Source: CAVUMR01 sp963742715 (GTDB lineage Bacteria; Actinomycetota; Actinomycetes; Mycobacteriales; Micromonosporaceae). From it: a stretch of DNA of 64,000 nucleotides. Below the pieces are notes generated by a model. That model ran no database searches, was not told where the DNA came from, and was given only the letters and a program-made list of their open reading frames with translations. Positions 34,484-43,694 of the stretch are shown here, piece after piece (within the stretch, counting starts at the first letter, position 1; every line of letters begins with the position of its first letter). Position numbers and translations under genes: made by a program. The DNA is taken from positions 124,001 through 188,000 of the forward strand of contig CAVUMR010000002.1 in the NCBI GenBank assembly GCA_963742715.1, in the 5' to 3' direction.

Positions 34484-35428
34484 CTACTCCCGCTCGATCA
34501 GCCGGCGGTTGACCAGGGCAATGATCAGCACCGCCAGCACCAGGACCACGCCGAGCGCGGCGGCCACGTCGGGCTCGCCCTGCTCGATGCCTTTGCGGTA
34601 CATCAGCAGCACCGGTGACGCGGAGGCGCCGTCCGGGCCGCCACCGCCGGTGAGCAGGTACGGCTCGGTGAACAGGTTGCCGCCGGTGATGATGGCCAGG
34701 ATCACCACCAGTGCGGTCGCCGGCCGTACCCCGGGGACGGTCACCGTCCACCAGGTACGGATCCGGCCGGCACCGTCCACCGCCGCACTCTCGTACAGGT
34801 GCGTCGGCACGTTCTGCAGCGCGGCCAGGTACAGCAGCACGAAGAAGCCGAGCTGTTTCCAGGTCACGTACACCGCGATCAACGGCATCGCGAAACCGCT
34901 GTTGACCAGCCAGGATGGGTTCGGCGCCAGCGGCCCGAGCAGGTGGTTGACCAGCCCGCCGGTGGTGAACAGCCACAGCCACACGCCGACCACCGCGACA
35001 CTTGCGGTGACGTACGGCAGGTAGTACGCGGTACGGAAGAACCCGCGGGCCGGGATCGCGGCGTTCAGCATCGAGGCCAGTACGAGGGCCACCCCCGTGG
35101 TCAACGGCACGTTGATGACCAGGAAGATCGCGATGTTCCCGAACGACCGGAGCACCGCCGAGTCGGTCAGTACCGCGCGGTAGTTGTCCAGGCCCACGAA
35201 CGGCCTCGGTACCGGCACCCCGGGCGCGGTGAAGAAGTAGTCGTGGAACGACATCCACACCGCGAGCACGAGCGGGTACGCGAACACCAGCACGAGGAAC
35301 GCGACCATCGGGGCCGCGAGCGCGATACCGGCCGGGTGCCGACCGAGCAGTCGTTGCCGCCAGCCGGTGACCGACCGCCGGCGCGTGCCCGCCGGCGGTC
35401 GGTCACCCGTGACGATCGAGGCGACCAC
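34484..35428 (-). CDS. Sugar ABC transporter permease (MalF/UgpA type)
   Basis: 314 aa, six membrane helices. The EAA loop reads YESAAVDGAGRIRTWWTVTV. The first helix (IALAAPMVAFLVLVFAYPLV) and the strings FRTAYYLPYV and KQLGFFVLLYLAALQNVP are standard for the family. It forms the heteromeric membrane channel with the permease gene 4 nt downstream and receives sugar from the binding protein encoded 3 nt upstream. Confidence 0.93.
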   Translation of the reverse strand: MVASIVTGDRPPAGTRRRSVTGWRQRLLGRHPAGIALAAPMVAFLVLVFAYPLVLAVWMSFHDYFFTAPGVPVPRPFVGLDNYRAVLTDSAVLRSFGNIAIFLVINVPLTTGVALVLASMLNAAIPARGFFRTAYYLPYVTASVAVVGVWLWLFTTGGLVNHLLGPLAPNPSWLVNSGFAMPLIAVYVTWKQLGFFVLLYLAALQNVPTHLYESAAVDGAGRIRTWWTVTVPGVRPATALVVILAIITGGNLFTEPYLLTGGGGPDGASASPVLLMYRKGIEQGEPDVAAALGVVLVLAVLIIALVNRRLIERE

Positions 35429-35431
35429 GGG

Positions 35432-36718
35432 TCAGCCCTGGCTCACGTACTGCTTGATCTTGTTGGACGCATCGTCCAGCGCCTGGTTCGGGTCCTCCTT
35501 GCCGAAGATCACCGACTTGGAGTACGCGTCCCGGAACGTCTGCCAGACCTTGATGCTGTTCGGCACGTTCGGCACCTCGACGGTGCGGCTCGCCTGGTCG
35601 GCGAAGGCGGAGTAGGCGGTGTTCGCGGCGAAGTAGTCCGGGTAGGCGCCGGGCAGGTCGGTACGCAGCGGCATCTGACCGCTCAGCTCCAGCAGCTTGC
35701 CGTCCTGCTCCTTGGAGGTGGCGAACTTGATCACGTCCCAGGCGGTGGCCCGGTTCTTGCACGAGCTGTACATCGCCACGTTCTTGGCGTCGGAGAAGGT
35801 GTGAATCTCTTCGGCGTCCTTGCCGGCCGAGGTCGGTACCGGCACCGAGCCCCAGTCGACCTTGCCCTTGTACACCGGGATCGCCCATGGTCCGACGATC
35901 GCCATCGCCGACTTGCCCTCGGCGAACGCGTCGCCCTTGAACTGCTCGTTCGGCGCCAGCTTCTCGGCGTACATGGTCTGCCAGAACTTCACGACCCTCT
36001 TGCCCTCGTCCGAGGTGAAGGTCGGCTTGCCGTCCTCGACGAGCTGCTTGCCGCCGGTCTCGGCCGCGAACAGCGGGTAGAAGTCGAACCAGGGCTGGAA
36101 GAACTCACTGCTCGGCGCCGGCCAGATCGCGGCCTGCGCGGCCTTGCTCGACACGAGCTTGCGCGAGGTGGCGAGGAACTCGTCGTACGTGCGCAGCGGC
36201 GGGTTCTCGGCGTTCAACCCGGCCTTGGCGAACAGCTTCTTGTTGTAGAAGATCATCACCGGGTTGGACTTCCACGGCATCTGGTAGTACTTGCCGTCCG
36301 GCGACTTGTACTGGCCGGCGGTGTCCCCGCTGCGCTCCTCCAGGTACGACGTGCCGTCGGAGAACGAGTCCAGCGGTACCAGCCCGCCCTGCTTCTGGAA
36401 CTGCGGTACGGCCGCGGGTGCGGTGTTGAAGATCAGGCACGGCGCGTTGCCGGCGGTGATCGCGGCGGTGATGACCTCCTCGGAGGACTTGCCGGCCGGG
36501 ATCTCCTGCGCGGTCACCTTCTGATCGCTGTGTTCGCTATTCCAGGCGGCCACCATCTGCTTGCCCCACGCGACTTCCTGCGGGTTGTTCGAGTACCAGA
36601 TGGTGATCTCGCCGCGCGCCTTGTTGGCCTCCGCGGCGTCGCCGCCGCCTCCGCTGCATGCGGTGAACGCCACGCTCGCGGCGAGCGCGGCGGCGATGGT
36701 CAGGGCTGTGCGTCTCAT
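35432..36718 (-). CDS. Sugar ABC transporter substrate-binding lipoprotein
   Basis: 428 aa. Residues 1-20 are a lipoprotein signal with lipobox VAFTAC (Cys20), followed by a Gly/Asp linker. The mature part is a two-lobed family-1 solute-binding protein (EITIWYSNNPQEVAWGKQMV, MPWKSNPVMIFYNKKLFAKA, FAEGKSAMAIVGPWAIPVYK). It captures the sugar outside the membrane and hands it to the two permeases. The GH130 enzyme downstream points to a beta-mannoside-type disaccharide or oligosaccharide as substrate; that is inference. Confidence 0.93.
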   Translation of the reverse strand: MRRTALTIAAALAASVAFTACSGGGGDAAEANKARGEITIWYSNNPQEVAWGKQMVAAWNSEHSDQKVTAQEIPAGKSSEEVITAAITAGNAPCLIFNTAPAAVPQFQKQGGLVPLDSFSDGTSYLEERSGDTAGQYKSPDGKYYQMPWKSNPVMIFYNKKLFAKAGLNAENPPLRTYDEFLATSRKLVSSKAAQAAIWPAPSSEFFQPWFDFYPLFAAETGGKQLVEDGKPTFTSDEGKRVVKFWQTMYAEKLAPNEQFKGDAFAEGKSAMAIVGPWAIPVYKGKVDWGSVPVPTSAGKDAEEIHTFSDAKNVAMYSSCKNRATAWDVIKFATSKEQDGKLLELSGQMPLRTDLPGAYPDYFAANTAYSAFADQASRTVEVPNVPNSIKVWQTFRDAYSKSVIFGKEDPNQALDDASNKIKQYVSQG

Positions 36719-36723
36719 GTCGG

Positions 36724-37893
36724 CTACTCCTCGGGGAGCGGACTGTCGGGTTCACTGGTTTCTGGACGCGGCCCGGCCGCGGTGCGGCCGGCCGTTGGTT
36801 TCGCGGTGGTGCCGCGGCCGGGCGTGACCCGGCTGGCTATGGCGCGACCGGCCGGGCGTCGGGCGGCGGCGTGGGCCGGTGCCGGCCCGGTGGACCGCCG
36901 CACGATCAGCGACGGCGCCGGCATGACCACGTCGGCGGCCCGGCCGGACTCGATGAACTCGAGCAGCAGGCGGGTCGCCCGCCGGCCCCAGCGCTGCGGG
37001 TCGACCCGCACGGTGGTGAGCGCGGGGGAGACGTGTTCGGCGAGCGCGGTGTCGTCGAAGCCGACGATGGACAGGTCGTCCGGCACCCGTACGCCGAGCT
37101 GGTGCGCGACGCTGATGCCGGCGATGGCCATCAGGTCGTTGGCGTACAGGATCGCGGTCGGCGGTTCGGCCAGCCGCAGCAGCCCGCGGGTGGCCCGCGC
37201 GCCACCGGCCGGGGTGAAGTCGCCGTGCCGGCCGGGTCCGCGGGGGAGCCCGTGCCGGGCCAGTGCCGCCTCCCAGGCGACCATCCGGCCGGCCCCGTGG
37301 ATCAGTGAGGTCGGCCCGGCTACGTGACCGATCCGCCGGTGACCGAGCCCGACCAGGTGGTCCACGGCCGCGTCGATGCCGGCCGCGTCGTCGGCCACCA
37401 CGGCCGGGATCGTGCTGTCCCCGGGCGGGCGGCCCAGCGTCACCGCCGGGATGCCGAGTTCGGCGACCAGCTCCAGCCGGCTGTCGTCGAGCCGCAGGTC
37501 GGACAGGTACACCCCGTCCACCCGGCGTTCGGTGGCGAGCTGCCGGTAGCCGTCGCGCTCGGCCCGCTCGTCGGTGACGACCTGCATGACCAGGGCCAAC
37601 CCGCGGGGCGCCAGTTCCTCCTGTACGCCCGCGATGAAGGCCGGGAAGAACGGGTCGGCGTCGAGCAGCCGCGGCGGCTTGGCCACGATCAGCCCGAGTG
37701 CGTACGCCCGCCGGTTGGTCAGGCCGCGGGCCCGCGGGTCCGGCGCCCAGCCCATGTCCCGGGCGACCGCGAGGATTCGCTCCCGGGTCTGCGCCGACAG
37801 CCCGGGCCGGTCGTTGAGCGCGAAGGAGACCGCACCCTTGCTCACCCCGGCGCGCCTGGCGACGTCGGCGATCGTCGGTCGGGTGGTCGACAC
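36724..37893 (-). CDS. LacI-family regulator of the sugar operon
   Basis: 389 aa. N-terminal LacI helix-turn-helix (IADVARRAGVSKGAVSFALN, residues 8-27) and hinge helix (RARGLTN), then a periplasmic-binding-like sensor (ALGLIVAKPPRL, ILYANDLMAIAGISVAHQLG). About 45 extra residues at the C-terminus are Pro/Ala/Arg-rich and disordered. GTG start with GGAGG 4-5 nt before it. First gene of the operon, 5 bp ahead of the binding protein, so it is autoregulated. Two LacI-type palindromes lie 42-80 bp upstream. Confidence 0.92.
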   Translation of the reverse strand: MSTTRPTIADVARRAGVSKGAVSFALNDRPGLSAQTRERILAVARDMGWAPDPRARGLTNRRAYALGLIVAKPPRLLDADPFFPAFIAGVQEELAPRGLALVMQVVTDERAERDGYRQLATERRVDGVYLSDLRLDDSRLELVAELGIPAVTLGRPPGDSTIPAVVADDAAGIDAAVDHLVGLGHRRIGHVAGPTSLIHGAGRMVAWEAALARHGLPRGPGRHGDFTPAGGARATRGLLRLAEPPTAILYANDLMAIAGISVAHQLGVRVPDDLSIVGFDDTALAEHVSPALTTVRVDPQRWGRRATRLLLEFIESGRAADVVMPAPSLIVRRSTGPAPAHAAARRPAGRAIASRVTPGRGTTAKPTAGRTAAGPRPETSEPDSPLPEE

Positions 37894-37934
37894 GGGGCCT
37901 CCGGAGGTTCCCGGCCAGGCGCGGGGCTATCGCG

Positions 37935-37946
37935 TAAACCGGTTTA
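37935..37946. promoter_or_regulatory. LacI-type operator 1 (TAAACCGGTTTA)
   Basis: A perfect 12-bp palindrome with the central CG typical of LacI-family operators, between the divergent LacI gene (37893, minus) and the secreted protein gene (38075, plus). Confidence 0.8.
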
Positions 37947-37961
37947 GTGCTAGGCAATAGC

Positions 37962-37973
37962 TAAACCGGTCTA
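37962..37973. promoter_or_regulatory. LacI-type operator 2 (TAAACCGGTCTA)
   Basis: A second copy of the operator with one mismatch in the palindrome, centred 27 bp from the first. Paired sites suit cooperative binding and control of both divergent promoters. Confidence 0.75.
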
Positions 37974-38074
37974 GTAGTGCCTGTCAATCCCGGAACGTGG
38001 TCCCGGCCAGCAACGGGGGAATCGTCCCCCGGGTCCGCCAATCCGGTGCTGACCTGCGTCAATGGAGGCCTTCG

Positions 38075-40153
38075 ATGCGCCTGTCCCACCTCGCCCGCCG
38101 CTCCGGCCGGGTGCTGCTCGCGCTGCTGCTGCCGGCGACCATGGCGCTCGGCGTACCGGCCGCGAGCGCGGCCACCTCCACCCCCGCCGCGGCACCCGCG
38201 GCCGAGCCGCTGACCAACTTCGCCCACCTCGACTGGCTCGGTGACCGGGTCGCCCCGCCCGCGCAGGCCGGCCACACCACCTACCGGCTGGCCGCCGAGC
38301 CCGCGGTCGGCGTGCTGTGGACGTACGCCGACCGGCAGCCGGACGGCACGTACAAGCGCGTCGGCGGCGGTGCCTACGACCCGGCCACGAACACCTACGG
38401 CCAGGGCGCGTTCAACGCCGACGACGTCAGCCGGGCGGCCGTGGTGTACCTGCGGCACTGGCGGCTGACCGGCGCCGCGTCCAGCCGGGCCACCGCGTAC
38501 CAGCTGCTCCGCGGCCTGACCTACCTGCAGACCGCGACCGGTCCGAACGCCGGCAACGTGGTGCTGTGGATGCAGCCGGACGGCACCCTGCACCCGAGCG
38601 CTGACCCGCCGGAGCAGCCGGATCCGTCCGACTCGGACGCGTCGTACTGGCTGGCCCGCACCGTGTGGGCACTCGGCGAGGGGTACGCCGCGTTCGCCTC
38701 CGCCGATCCGGCCTTCGCCGCGTTCCTGCGCGATCGGCTGACGCTCGCGATCGGCGCGATCGACCGGCAGGTGCTCGACCGGTACGGCGAGTATCTGGAC
38801 ATCGACGGCGCCCGGGTGCCGGCGTGGCTGATCGCCGACGGCGCCGACGCCACCGGCGAGGCCCTGCTCGGACTGTCCGCGTACGTCGCGACGCGAAACG
38901 ACCGGAACGACCGCAGCGACCGGAACGACCGCAGCGACCGGAACGCCCGGGCCACCCTCACCCGACTGGCCGAGGGGGTGGCCGCGCGGCGAGCCGGTAA
39001 CCCGCGCACCTGGCCGTACGGCGCGATTCTGCCGTGGGCGCTGTCGCAGGCCGACTGGCACGCCTGGGGTGGGCTCGCCCCGGCCGGGTTGGCTCGCGCG
39101 TACGCCGTGACCGGCAACGGTCAGGCCCGCGCCGCCGCACTGTCTGACACGGCGTCGTTCACCCCGCACCTGCTGGTCAGCGCCGGTCCGCAGAACGGCT
39201 GGCTGCCGGCGCCGACCGACACGGTGCAGATCGCGTACGGCGCGGAGTCCCGGGTCGAGTCGGTGCTGACCGCCGCGCTCGCCACCAACCGGCCGCAGCT
39301 ACGGGTGCTCGGCGGCATCGCCGGGTCCTGGTTCTTCGGCAACAACCCGTCCGGCCAGCCGGTGTACGACCCGGCCACCGGCGTCACGTTCGACGGGGTC
39401 TCCGGTGACGGCACGATCAACCGCAACTCCGGCGCCGAGTCCACGATCCACGGGCTACTCGCGATGCTGGCGCTGGACGCCTTCCCGGACGCGGCCGCGG
39501 TCGCCCGGGCCGGTCAGGTCGTACAACGGGACACCTGGCGACTGGTGGAGGCGGAGTCGGGCGCGCTGTCCGGCGACGCGTCGGTGTACACCCCGGACAG
39601 CGGCTGGACCGGAGAGAGCCAGTGGAGCGGAGGAGCGGGCGTCCGGCTCGGCGCGGGTGGCGCGCTCACCCTGGACGCGGCGATCACCGGCCCGAGCGTG
39701 CTGATGCCGGTAGTGGAGCTGGCGCCCGGTGCCGGTACTACCCGGTGGGCGGCGGCCGTCGTGACTGCCGGGTCGGTACGCCACGGCGATGTCGGTGCGC
39801 AGGGCGACTCGCCGGCGCCCGGGCTGCTGTCGGTACGCACCCTGCCGCGCACCCTCGCCGGTGCGGACACCGTGACCGTGACCGGCACCTCGGCCGCCCC
39901 GGCGCTGGTCGACGCGCTGCTCGTACAGCCGGAGGTGGAGCGACTGGTACTGACCGACGGCACCGGCGGGATCGCGCTGCTGCGCAGCTTCGCCACCGGC
40001 TCCCGCACGGTGCGGGTCGCGCTGCCGGGCACCGGTACGGCTACCGCCTGGGTGCTCGACCCGACCGGCCGTACCGTGTCGACCCGGCACGCGACCGGCC
40101 CGACGATCACGGTGACCGTGCCGGCCGGGTACACGGTCCTGATCCGGCGCTAG
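38075..40153 (+). CDS. Secreted six-hairpin (alpha/alpha-barrel) glycosidase-like protein
   Basis: 692 aa. GGAGG precedes the ATG at 38075. Residues 1-33 are a signal peptide (LLALLLPATMALGVPAASA). Residues 45-480 have repeated Ala-rich helices with aromatic loops (YWLARTVWALGEGYAAF, WPYGAILPWALSQADWHAWG, IAYGAESRVESVLTAALATN, GSWFFGNNPSG), the pattern of six-hairpin glycosidases; no exact family is claimed. The C-terminal 200 residues are a beta-sandwich (carbohydrate-binding-like). Residues 285-302 hold a short RNDRSD repeat. Divergent from the LacI operon and sharing its operators, it probably breaks down the polymer outside the cell. Confidence 0.75.
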   Translation: MRLSHLARRSGRVLLALLLPATMALGVPAASAATSTPAAAPAAEPLTNFAHLDWLGDRVAPPAQAGHTTYRLAAEPAVGVLWTYADRQPDGTYKRVGGGAYDPATNTYGQGAFNADDVSRAAVVYLRHWRLTGAASSRATAYQLLRGLTYLQTATGPNAGNVVLWMQPDGTLHPSADPPEQPDPSDSDASYWLARTVWALGEGYAAFASADPAFAAFLRDRLTLAIGAIDRQVLDRYGEYLDIDGARVPAWLIADGADATGEALLGLSAYVATRNDRNDRSDRNDRSDRNARATLTRLAEGVAARRAGNPRTWPYGAILPWALSQADWHAWGGLAPAGLARAYAVTGNGQARAAALSDTASFTPHLLVSAGPQNGWLPAPTDTVQIAYGAESRVESVLTAALATNRPQLRVLGGIAGSWFFGNNPSGQPVYDPATGVTFDGVSGDGTINRNSGAESTIHGLLAMLALDAFPDAAAVARAGQVVQRDTWRLVEAESGALSGDASVYTPDSGWTGESQWSGGAGVRLGAGGALTLDAAITGPSVLMPVVELAPGAGTTRWAAAVVTAGSVRHGDVGAQGDSPAPGLLSVRTLPRTLAGADTVTVTGTSAAPALVDALLVQPEVERLVLTDGTGGIALLRSFATGSRTVRVALPGTGTATAWVLDPTGRTVSTRHATGPTITVTVPAGYTVLIRR

Positions 40154-40174
40154 GCGGGTCGTCGCCGCCGGCGC

Positions 40175-41152
40175 CTAGCTCAACCGCGTGCGGTACCGCT
40201 CGGTCAGCTCCTCGGTGCGGCCCTCCGGCCAGGGCCGCACCTGTCCGTGCAGGGCCGCGAAGTACAGCTCGAGGTGCGTCTGCCAGGCCGCGAGCGCGAC
40301 CGGGCGCAGGTCCGCGAGTTCGGCCGGCAGGGTCTGGGTCAGTACGACCCGGGTGCCCTGGCGCGGGTCCTGGGCAAGTTCGAAACGCACCCGCCCGGCC
40401 GGCTTCCCGTCGTGCAGCCACTCGTACTCGATGACGTGCGGTGGCTGCACCGCACTGACCTGCCCGGCCGGTACGTACGGGTTGATGAACCGCAACGGCG
40501 GCTCGGCGCCCACCGCCGGCTCCTCGTCCTCGGTGAACAGCGCCCATGCCTCGTCCACCGGCTTCCACACCAGGTCCCGGGCGAAGCGCACGAGATAGCC
40601 GTCGCCGGCGTCGGTGACCTCACCCTCGGCCAGGCCGAACTTCTCCGTGTACTCCTCCATCGGGCTGAGCATGTCGCCCGGTGGCGCGGGTGCGTCCCGC
40701 CCGTCCAGCCGGGCGACCAGCGACGCCAGGCACACGTCCCAACCGGCCGCGTTGCGGTTGGCGCCGAGCCGGCCGAACGTCCCGCCGTGCGTGTGGGTGA
40801 AGATCAGCCGGCAGCCGGCGCCGTCCGGGACGAGCTCGAAGCGCAGCACGTCGTCGTTCCACCGGAACGCGTACACCTTCGGCGGGTCGCATTCGAGGAC
40901 CACGCCGTCGGTGGTCGGCCCGCCCTCCTCGAAGGTGAACCGCATGAGAGTGCCGGGCCGGAGCTCGGTGCCCGCCGGGAGGTCGACGGTCGCCGGGAAC
41001 TCGACGGTCGCCGGGAACCAGTGCTTCAGCTCGGCCGGCTCGGTGACGGCCCTCCACACCTTCTCCGGCGGGTGCGGGAGCCGCCGCTCCAAGCGCAGCA
41101 CCGGTACGCCGTCGACGGTCCGCAAGCTCGCCTGTCCCTGTTCCTGTGCCAC
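40175..41152 (-). CDS. SRPBCC/AHSA1-type protein with two START-like domains
   Basis: 325 aa. The first AHSA1 domain is plain (VLRLERRLPHPPEKVWRAVT, LKHWFPATVEF, VYAFRWNDDVLRFELVP). A second related domain follows (YLVRFARDLVWKPVDEAWAL, HVIEYEWLHDGKPAGRVRFE, LAAWQTHLELYFAALHG). The hydrophobic cavity of this fold binds lipids or aromatic compounds; the ligand is unknown. GTG start, only 3 nt after the ArsR-type gene, a very common pair in actinomycetes in which the ArsR protein controls the pair. Confidence 0.87.
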   Translation of the reverse strand: MAQEQGQASLRTVDGVPVLRLERRLPHPPEKVWRAVTEPAELKHWFPATVEFPATVDLPAGTELRPGTLMRFTFEEGGPTTDGVVLECDPPKVYAFRWNDDVLRFELVPDGAGCRLIFTHTHGGTFGRLGANRNAAGWDVCLASLVARLDGRDAPAPPGDMLSPMEEYTEKFGLAEGEVTDAGDGYLVRFARDLVWKPVDEAWALFTEDEEPAVGAEPPLRFINPYVPAGQVSAVQPPHVIEYEWLHDGKPAGRVRFELAQDPRQGTRVVLTQTLPAELADLRPVALAAWQTHLELYFAALHGQVRPWPEGRTEELTERYRTRLS

Positions 41153-41155
41153 AGC

Positions 41156-41482
41156 TCAGTCCTTCGCGATCGGATCGTCGGGCATGGCGTCCAGCCGCCG
41201 TTCCAGCGCGTCCAGGCTGGTGTTCCACATTCTTCGGTACGGCGCGAGCCAGGTGTCGACTTCGGCGAGTGGCTCCGGACAGAGCCGGTACCACCGGCGC
41301 TGCGCGTCCTGCCGCACCTCCACCAGGCCCGCCTCGCGCAGCACCTTGAGGTGCTTCGACACGGTCGGCTGGGTCAGCGTGAGCCGTTTGACCAGCTCAC
41401 CCACTGGCCGCTCGCCGCCACGCAACAGGTCGAGAATCTCGCGCCGGCTCGGCTCGGCCAGTACCTCGAACGTTGATGCCAC
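41156..41482 (-). CDS. ArsR-family regulator
   Basis: 108 aa winged helix: FEVLAEPSRREILDLLRGG, then LTQPTVSKHLKVLREAGLVE with the recognition helix. No Cys cluster for metal sensing is present, so it belongs to the metal-independent ArsR branch that travels with SRPBCC proteins. GTG start. Co-transcribed with the SRPBCC gene downstream. Confidence 0.92.
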   Translation of the reverse strand: MASTFEVLAEPSRREILDLLRGGERPVGELVKRLTLTQPTVSKHLKVLREAGLVEVRQDAQRRWYRLCPEPLAEVDTWLAPYRRMWNTSLDALERRLDAMPDDPIAKD

Positions 41483-41567
41483 TCCAGCAATATAGCCCTA
41501 TCGGAATATAAGCTGTCAAGCGCGGAACATGATCGTGGCCGCGACGCGCGACGGCGCGGGCGCTGGC

Positions 41568-43694
41568 TCAGTGGCAGGCTTGGGTACCGCTGTCGGTGAA
41601 CGTCTTGCCCGGCTCCGGTACGAACGTCCAGTCGTACCCGGTCGGGTGCAGGGTGAGCCGGAGCAGCCCGAACGTGTCGGAGTTGCGCACCTCGCTGTTC
41701 GCCGCGACCGACGGGATCGTGGTGTGGTTCGCACCGCCGGTACCGACGACCCACGCGCGCAGGCCGTTCGGGTTCGCCACGCCGTTCGGGTTCGCCACGC
41801 CGTTCGGGTCCTGTGGCGCGAACCGCTCGTACGTGTGGTCGTGGCCGGTGAGAATCACGTCCGCGCCGGCGGCGTACAACCGCTGGGTGAAGGTCTTCGA
41901 GTTCTGTGCCGCCCGGCCGCCGGACGACCACAGCGGAATGTGCCAGTAGGCGAGCGTGCAGGCTGCCGGGTGCGCGGCCAGGTCGGCGAGCAGCCACTGG
42001 TCCTGGGGCGTACCGGCAGCGCAGCCGCCCGCTTCGCCGCAGTTGGAGTTCAGCACGATGACGTGCCACGCGCCCAGGTCGTAGCTGTAGTACCCCTGCC
42101 CCGGAGTGCCGGCGGCCGCGCCGAAGTAGCCGTAGTACCCGGCTGCCTGCCCGGTCGGGTCGCAGTCGGTCGCCGGAGTGGTGGGGCTGCTGGCGATGTA
42201 CTCGTGGTTGCCCACGGCCGGGTGCGTGATGTTCCGGAACCGGCCCCAGGACGGGCCGTACGACGCGGCGAACGCGGCCGCGCCACCGCACTCGTACTGC
42301 ACGTCGCCGAGCGCGGCCACCGCGGTCACCGCCGGATCGGCCAGCACCAGGTCGGACACCGTCCGCTGCCGGCACGCGTTGGCGGTACCCGCGCCGCCGT
42401 TGAAGTTGGGGTTCAGCGGGTCGCACGCGATGTCGCCGGCGGCGACCAGGACGGGGTCACCGGTCGGCGGCGGGGCGTCGGCGCTGGCGGTGTCGTAGCC
42501 GAGGTCGGCGGTGCGGCCGGCGACGTTTTCGCCGACCTGTACCCGACCGATCGCGGTGGTGCCGAGGTTGGTGGTCAGGGTGAGGCCGGGTACCGGGGTG
42601 CCGTCGAGGGTGAGGTCGAGGTGGCTGGTGGTGCCGGTGACGGCGGCGTGCAGGGCGAGGTCGTGCCAGGTGTTGCTGGTCAGGGTGGTGGTGCTCTGGG
42701 TGGCGACGCCGGTGGTGTCGTTGCGGATGCCGAGTAGCCCGGTCGGTGTGACGTATGCCTCGGCGATGGCGGTGCCGGTGGTGGTACGCAACTTGAGGAA
42801 GTTGACGGCGTTGGTGCCGGAGATGGCGAGCAGGTTCACTTTCGCTCGCAGCGTCAGCTCCGGGTAGGTGCTGGTCAGGTTCTTGGTGGCCTGCGCGGCG
42901 CCGCCGGTCATGGTGGCGCGCGCGGCGTAGGTGCCGTCGGCGACGAGTTGGGTGTTGACGACCAGTCCGGTCGCAGTGGTCCAGGCGCTGGTGGTGCCGG
43001 ACTCGAACCCGTCCGCGAACACCGGCGGAGGGGGCGGCGGCGTGGGGACGGTGGCGCTGGCGGTGTCGTAGCCGAGGTCGGCGGTGCGGCCGGCGACGTT
43101 TTCGCCGACCTGTACCCGACCGATCGCGGTGGTGCCGAGGTTGGTGGTCAGGGTGAGGCCGGGTACCGGGGTGCCGTCGAGGGTGAGGTCGAGGTGGCTG
43201 GTGGTGCCGGTGACGGCGGCGTGCAGGGCGAGGTCGTGCCAGGTGTTGCTGGTCAGGGTGGTGGTGCTCTGGGTGGCGACGCCGGTGGTGTCGTTGCGGA
43301 TGCCGAGTAGCCCGGTCGGTGTGACGTATGCCTCGGCGATGGCGGTGCCGGTGGTGGTACGCAACTTGAGGAAGTTGACGGCGTTGGTGCCGGAGATGGC
43401 GAGCAGGTTCACTTTCGCTCGCAGCGTCAGCTCCGGGTAGGTGCTGGTCAGGTTCTTGGTGGCCTGCGCGGCGCCGCCGGTCATGGTGGCGCGCGCGGCG
43501 TAGGTGCCGTCGGCGACGAGTTGGGTGTTGACGACCAGTCCGGTCGCAGTGGTCCAGGCGCTGGTGGTGCCGGACTCGAACCCGTCCGCGAACACCGGGC
43601 CGGGCGGACTGGCCGCGACCGGCGCGGCCGGCAGCGCCAGCAGTACGAAGGACAGTGGCGCGAGTGCGCAGACGCCGGCCAGGATCCGATGCAT
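41568..43694 (-). CDS. Secreted metallophosphoesterase with two identical N-terminal 182-residue domains
   Basis: 708 aa; GGAGGGGCGC precedes the ATG. Residues 1-28 are a signal peptide. Two identical copies of a beta-sandwich domain follow (each opens VFADGFESGTTSAWTTATG and ends LGYDTASA), joined by a short Pro-rich linker; the fold looks like a laminin-G/concanavalin type binding domain. The C-terminal ~300 residues are a calcineurin-like phosphoesterase (AAGDIACDP, VAALGDVQYECGG, AVGNHEYIA, YWHIPLWSSGG, VILTGHDHTYERF), carrying the full set of metal ligands. Likely an exported phosphatase held on a surface polymer by the paired domains. Confidence 0.88.
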   Translation of the reverse strand: MHRILAGVCALAPLSFVLLALPAAPVAASPPGPVFADGFESGTTSAWTTATGLVVNTQLVADGTYAARATMTGGAAQATKNLTSTYPELTLRAKVNLLAISGTNAVNFLKLRTTTGTAIAEAYVTPTGLLGIRNDTTGVATQSTTTLTSNTWHDLALHAAVTGTTSHLDLTLDGTPVPGLTLTTNLGTTAIGRVQVGENVAGRTADLGYDTASATVPTPPPPPPVFADGFESGTTSAWTTATGLVVNTQLVADGTYAARATMTGGAAQATKNLTSTYPELTLRAKVNLLAISGTNAVNFLKLRTTTGTAIAEAYVTPTGLLGIRNDTTGVATQSTTTLTSNTWHDLALHAAVTGTTSHLDLTLDGTPVPGLTLTTNLGTTAIGRVQVGENVAGRTADLGYDTASADAPPPTGDPVLVAAGDIACDPLNPNFNGGAGTANACRQRTVSDLVLADPAVTAVAALGDVQYECGGAAAFAASYGPSWGRFRNITHPAVGNHEYIASSPTTPATDCDPTGQAAGYYGYFGAAAGTPGQGYYSYDLGAWHVIVLNSNCGEAGGCAAGTPQDQWLLADLAAHPAACTLAYWHIPLWSSGGRAAQNSKTFTQRLYAAGADVILTGHDHTYERFAPQDPNGVANPNGVANPNGLRAWVVGTGGANHTTIPSVAANSEVRNSDTFGLLRLTLHPTGYDWTFVPEPGKTFTDSGTQACH
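42480..43025. repeat. 546-bp direct repeat, copy 1
   Basis: Identical, as far as I can read by eye, to 43053-43598. Period 573 bp, 27 bp between copies. Both copies lie in frame inside the phosphoesterase gene. Confidence 0.9.
43053..43598. repeat. 546-bp direct repeat, copy 2
   Basis: Second copy of the repeat at 42480-43025. The lack of silent differences points to a very recent duplication or ongoing gene conversion. Confidence 0.9.
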
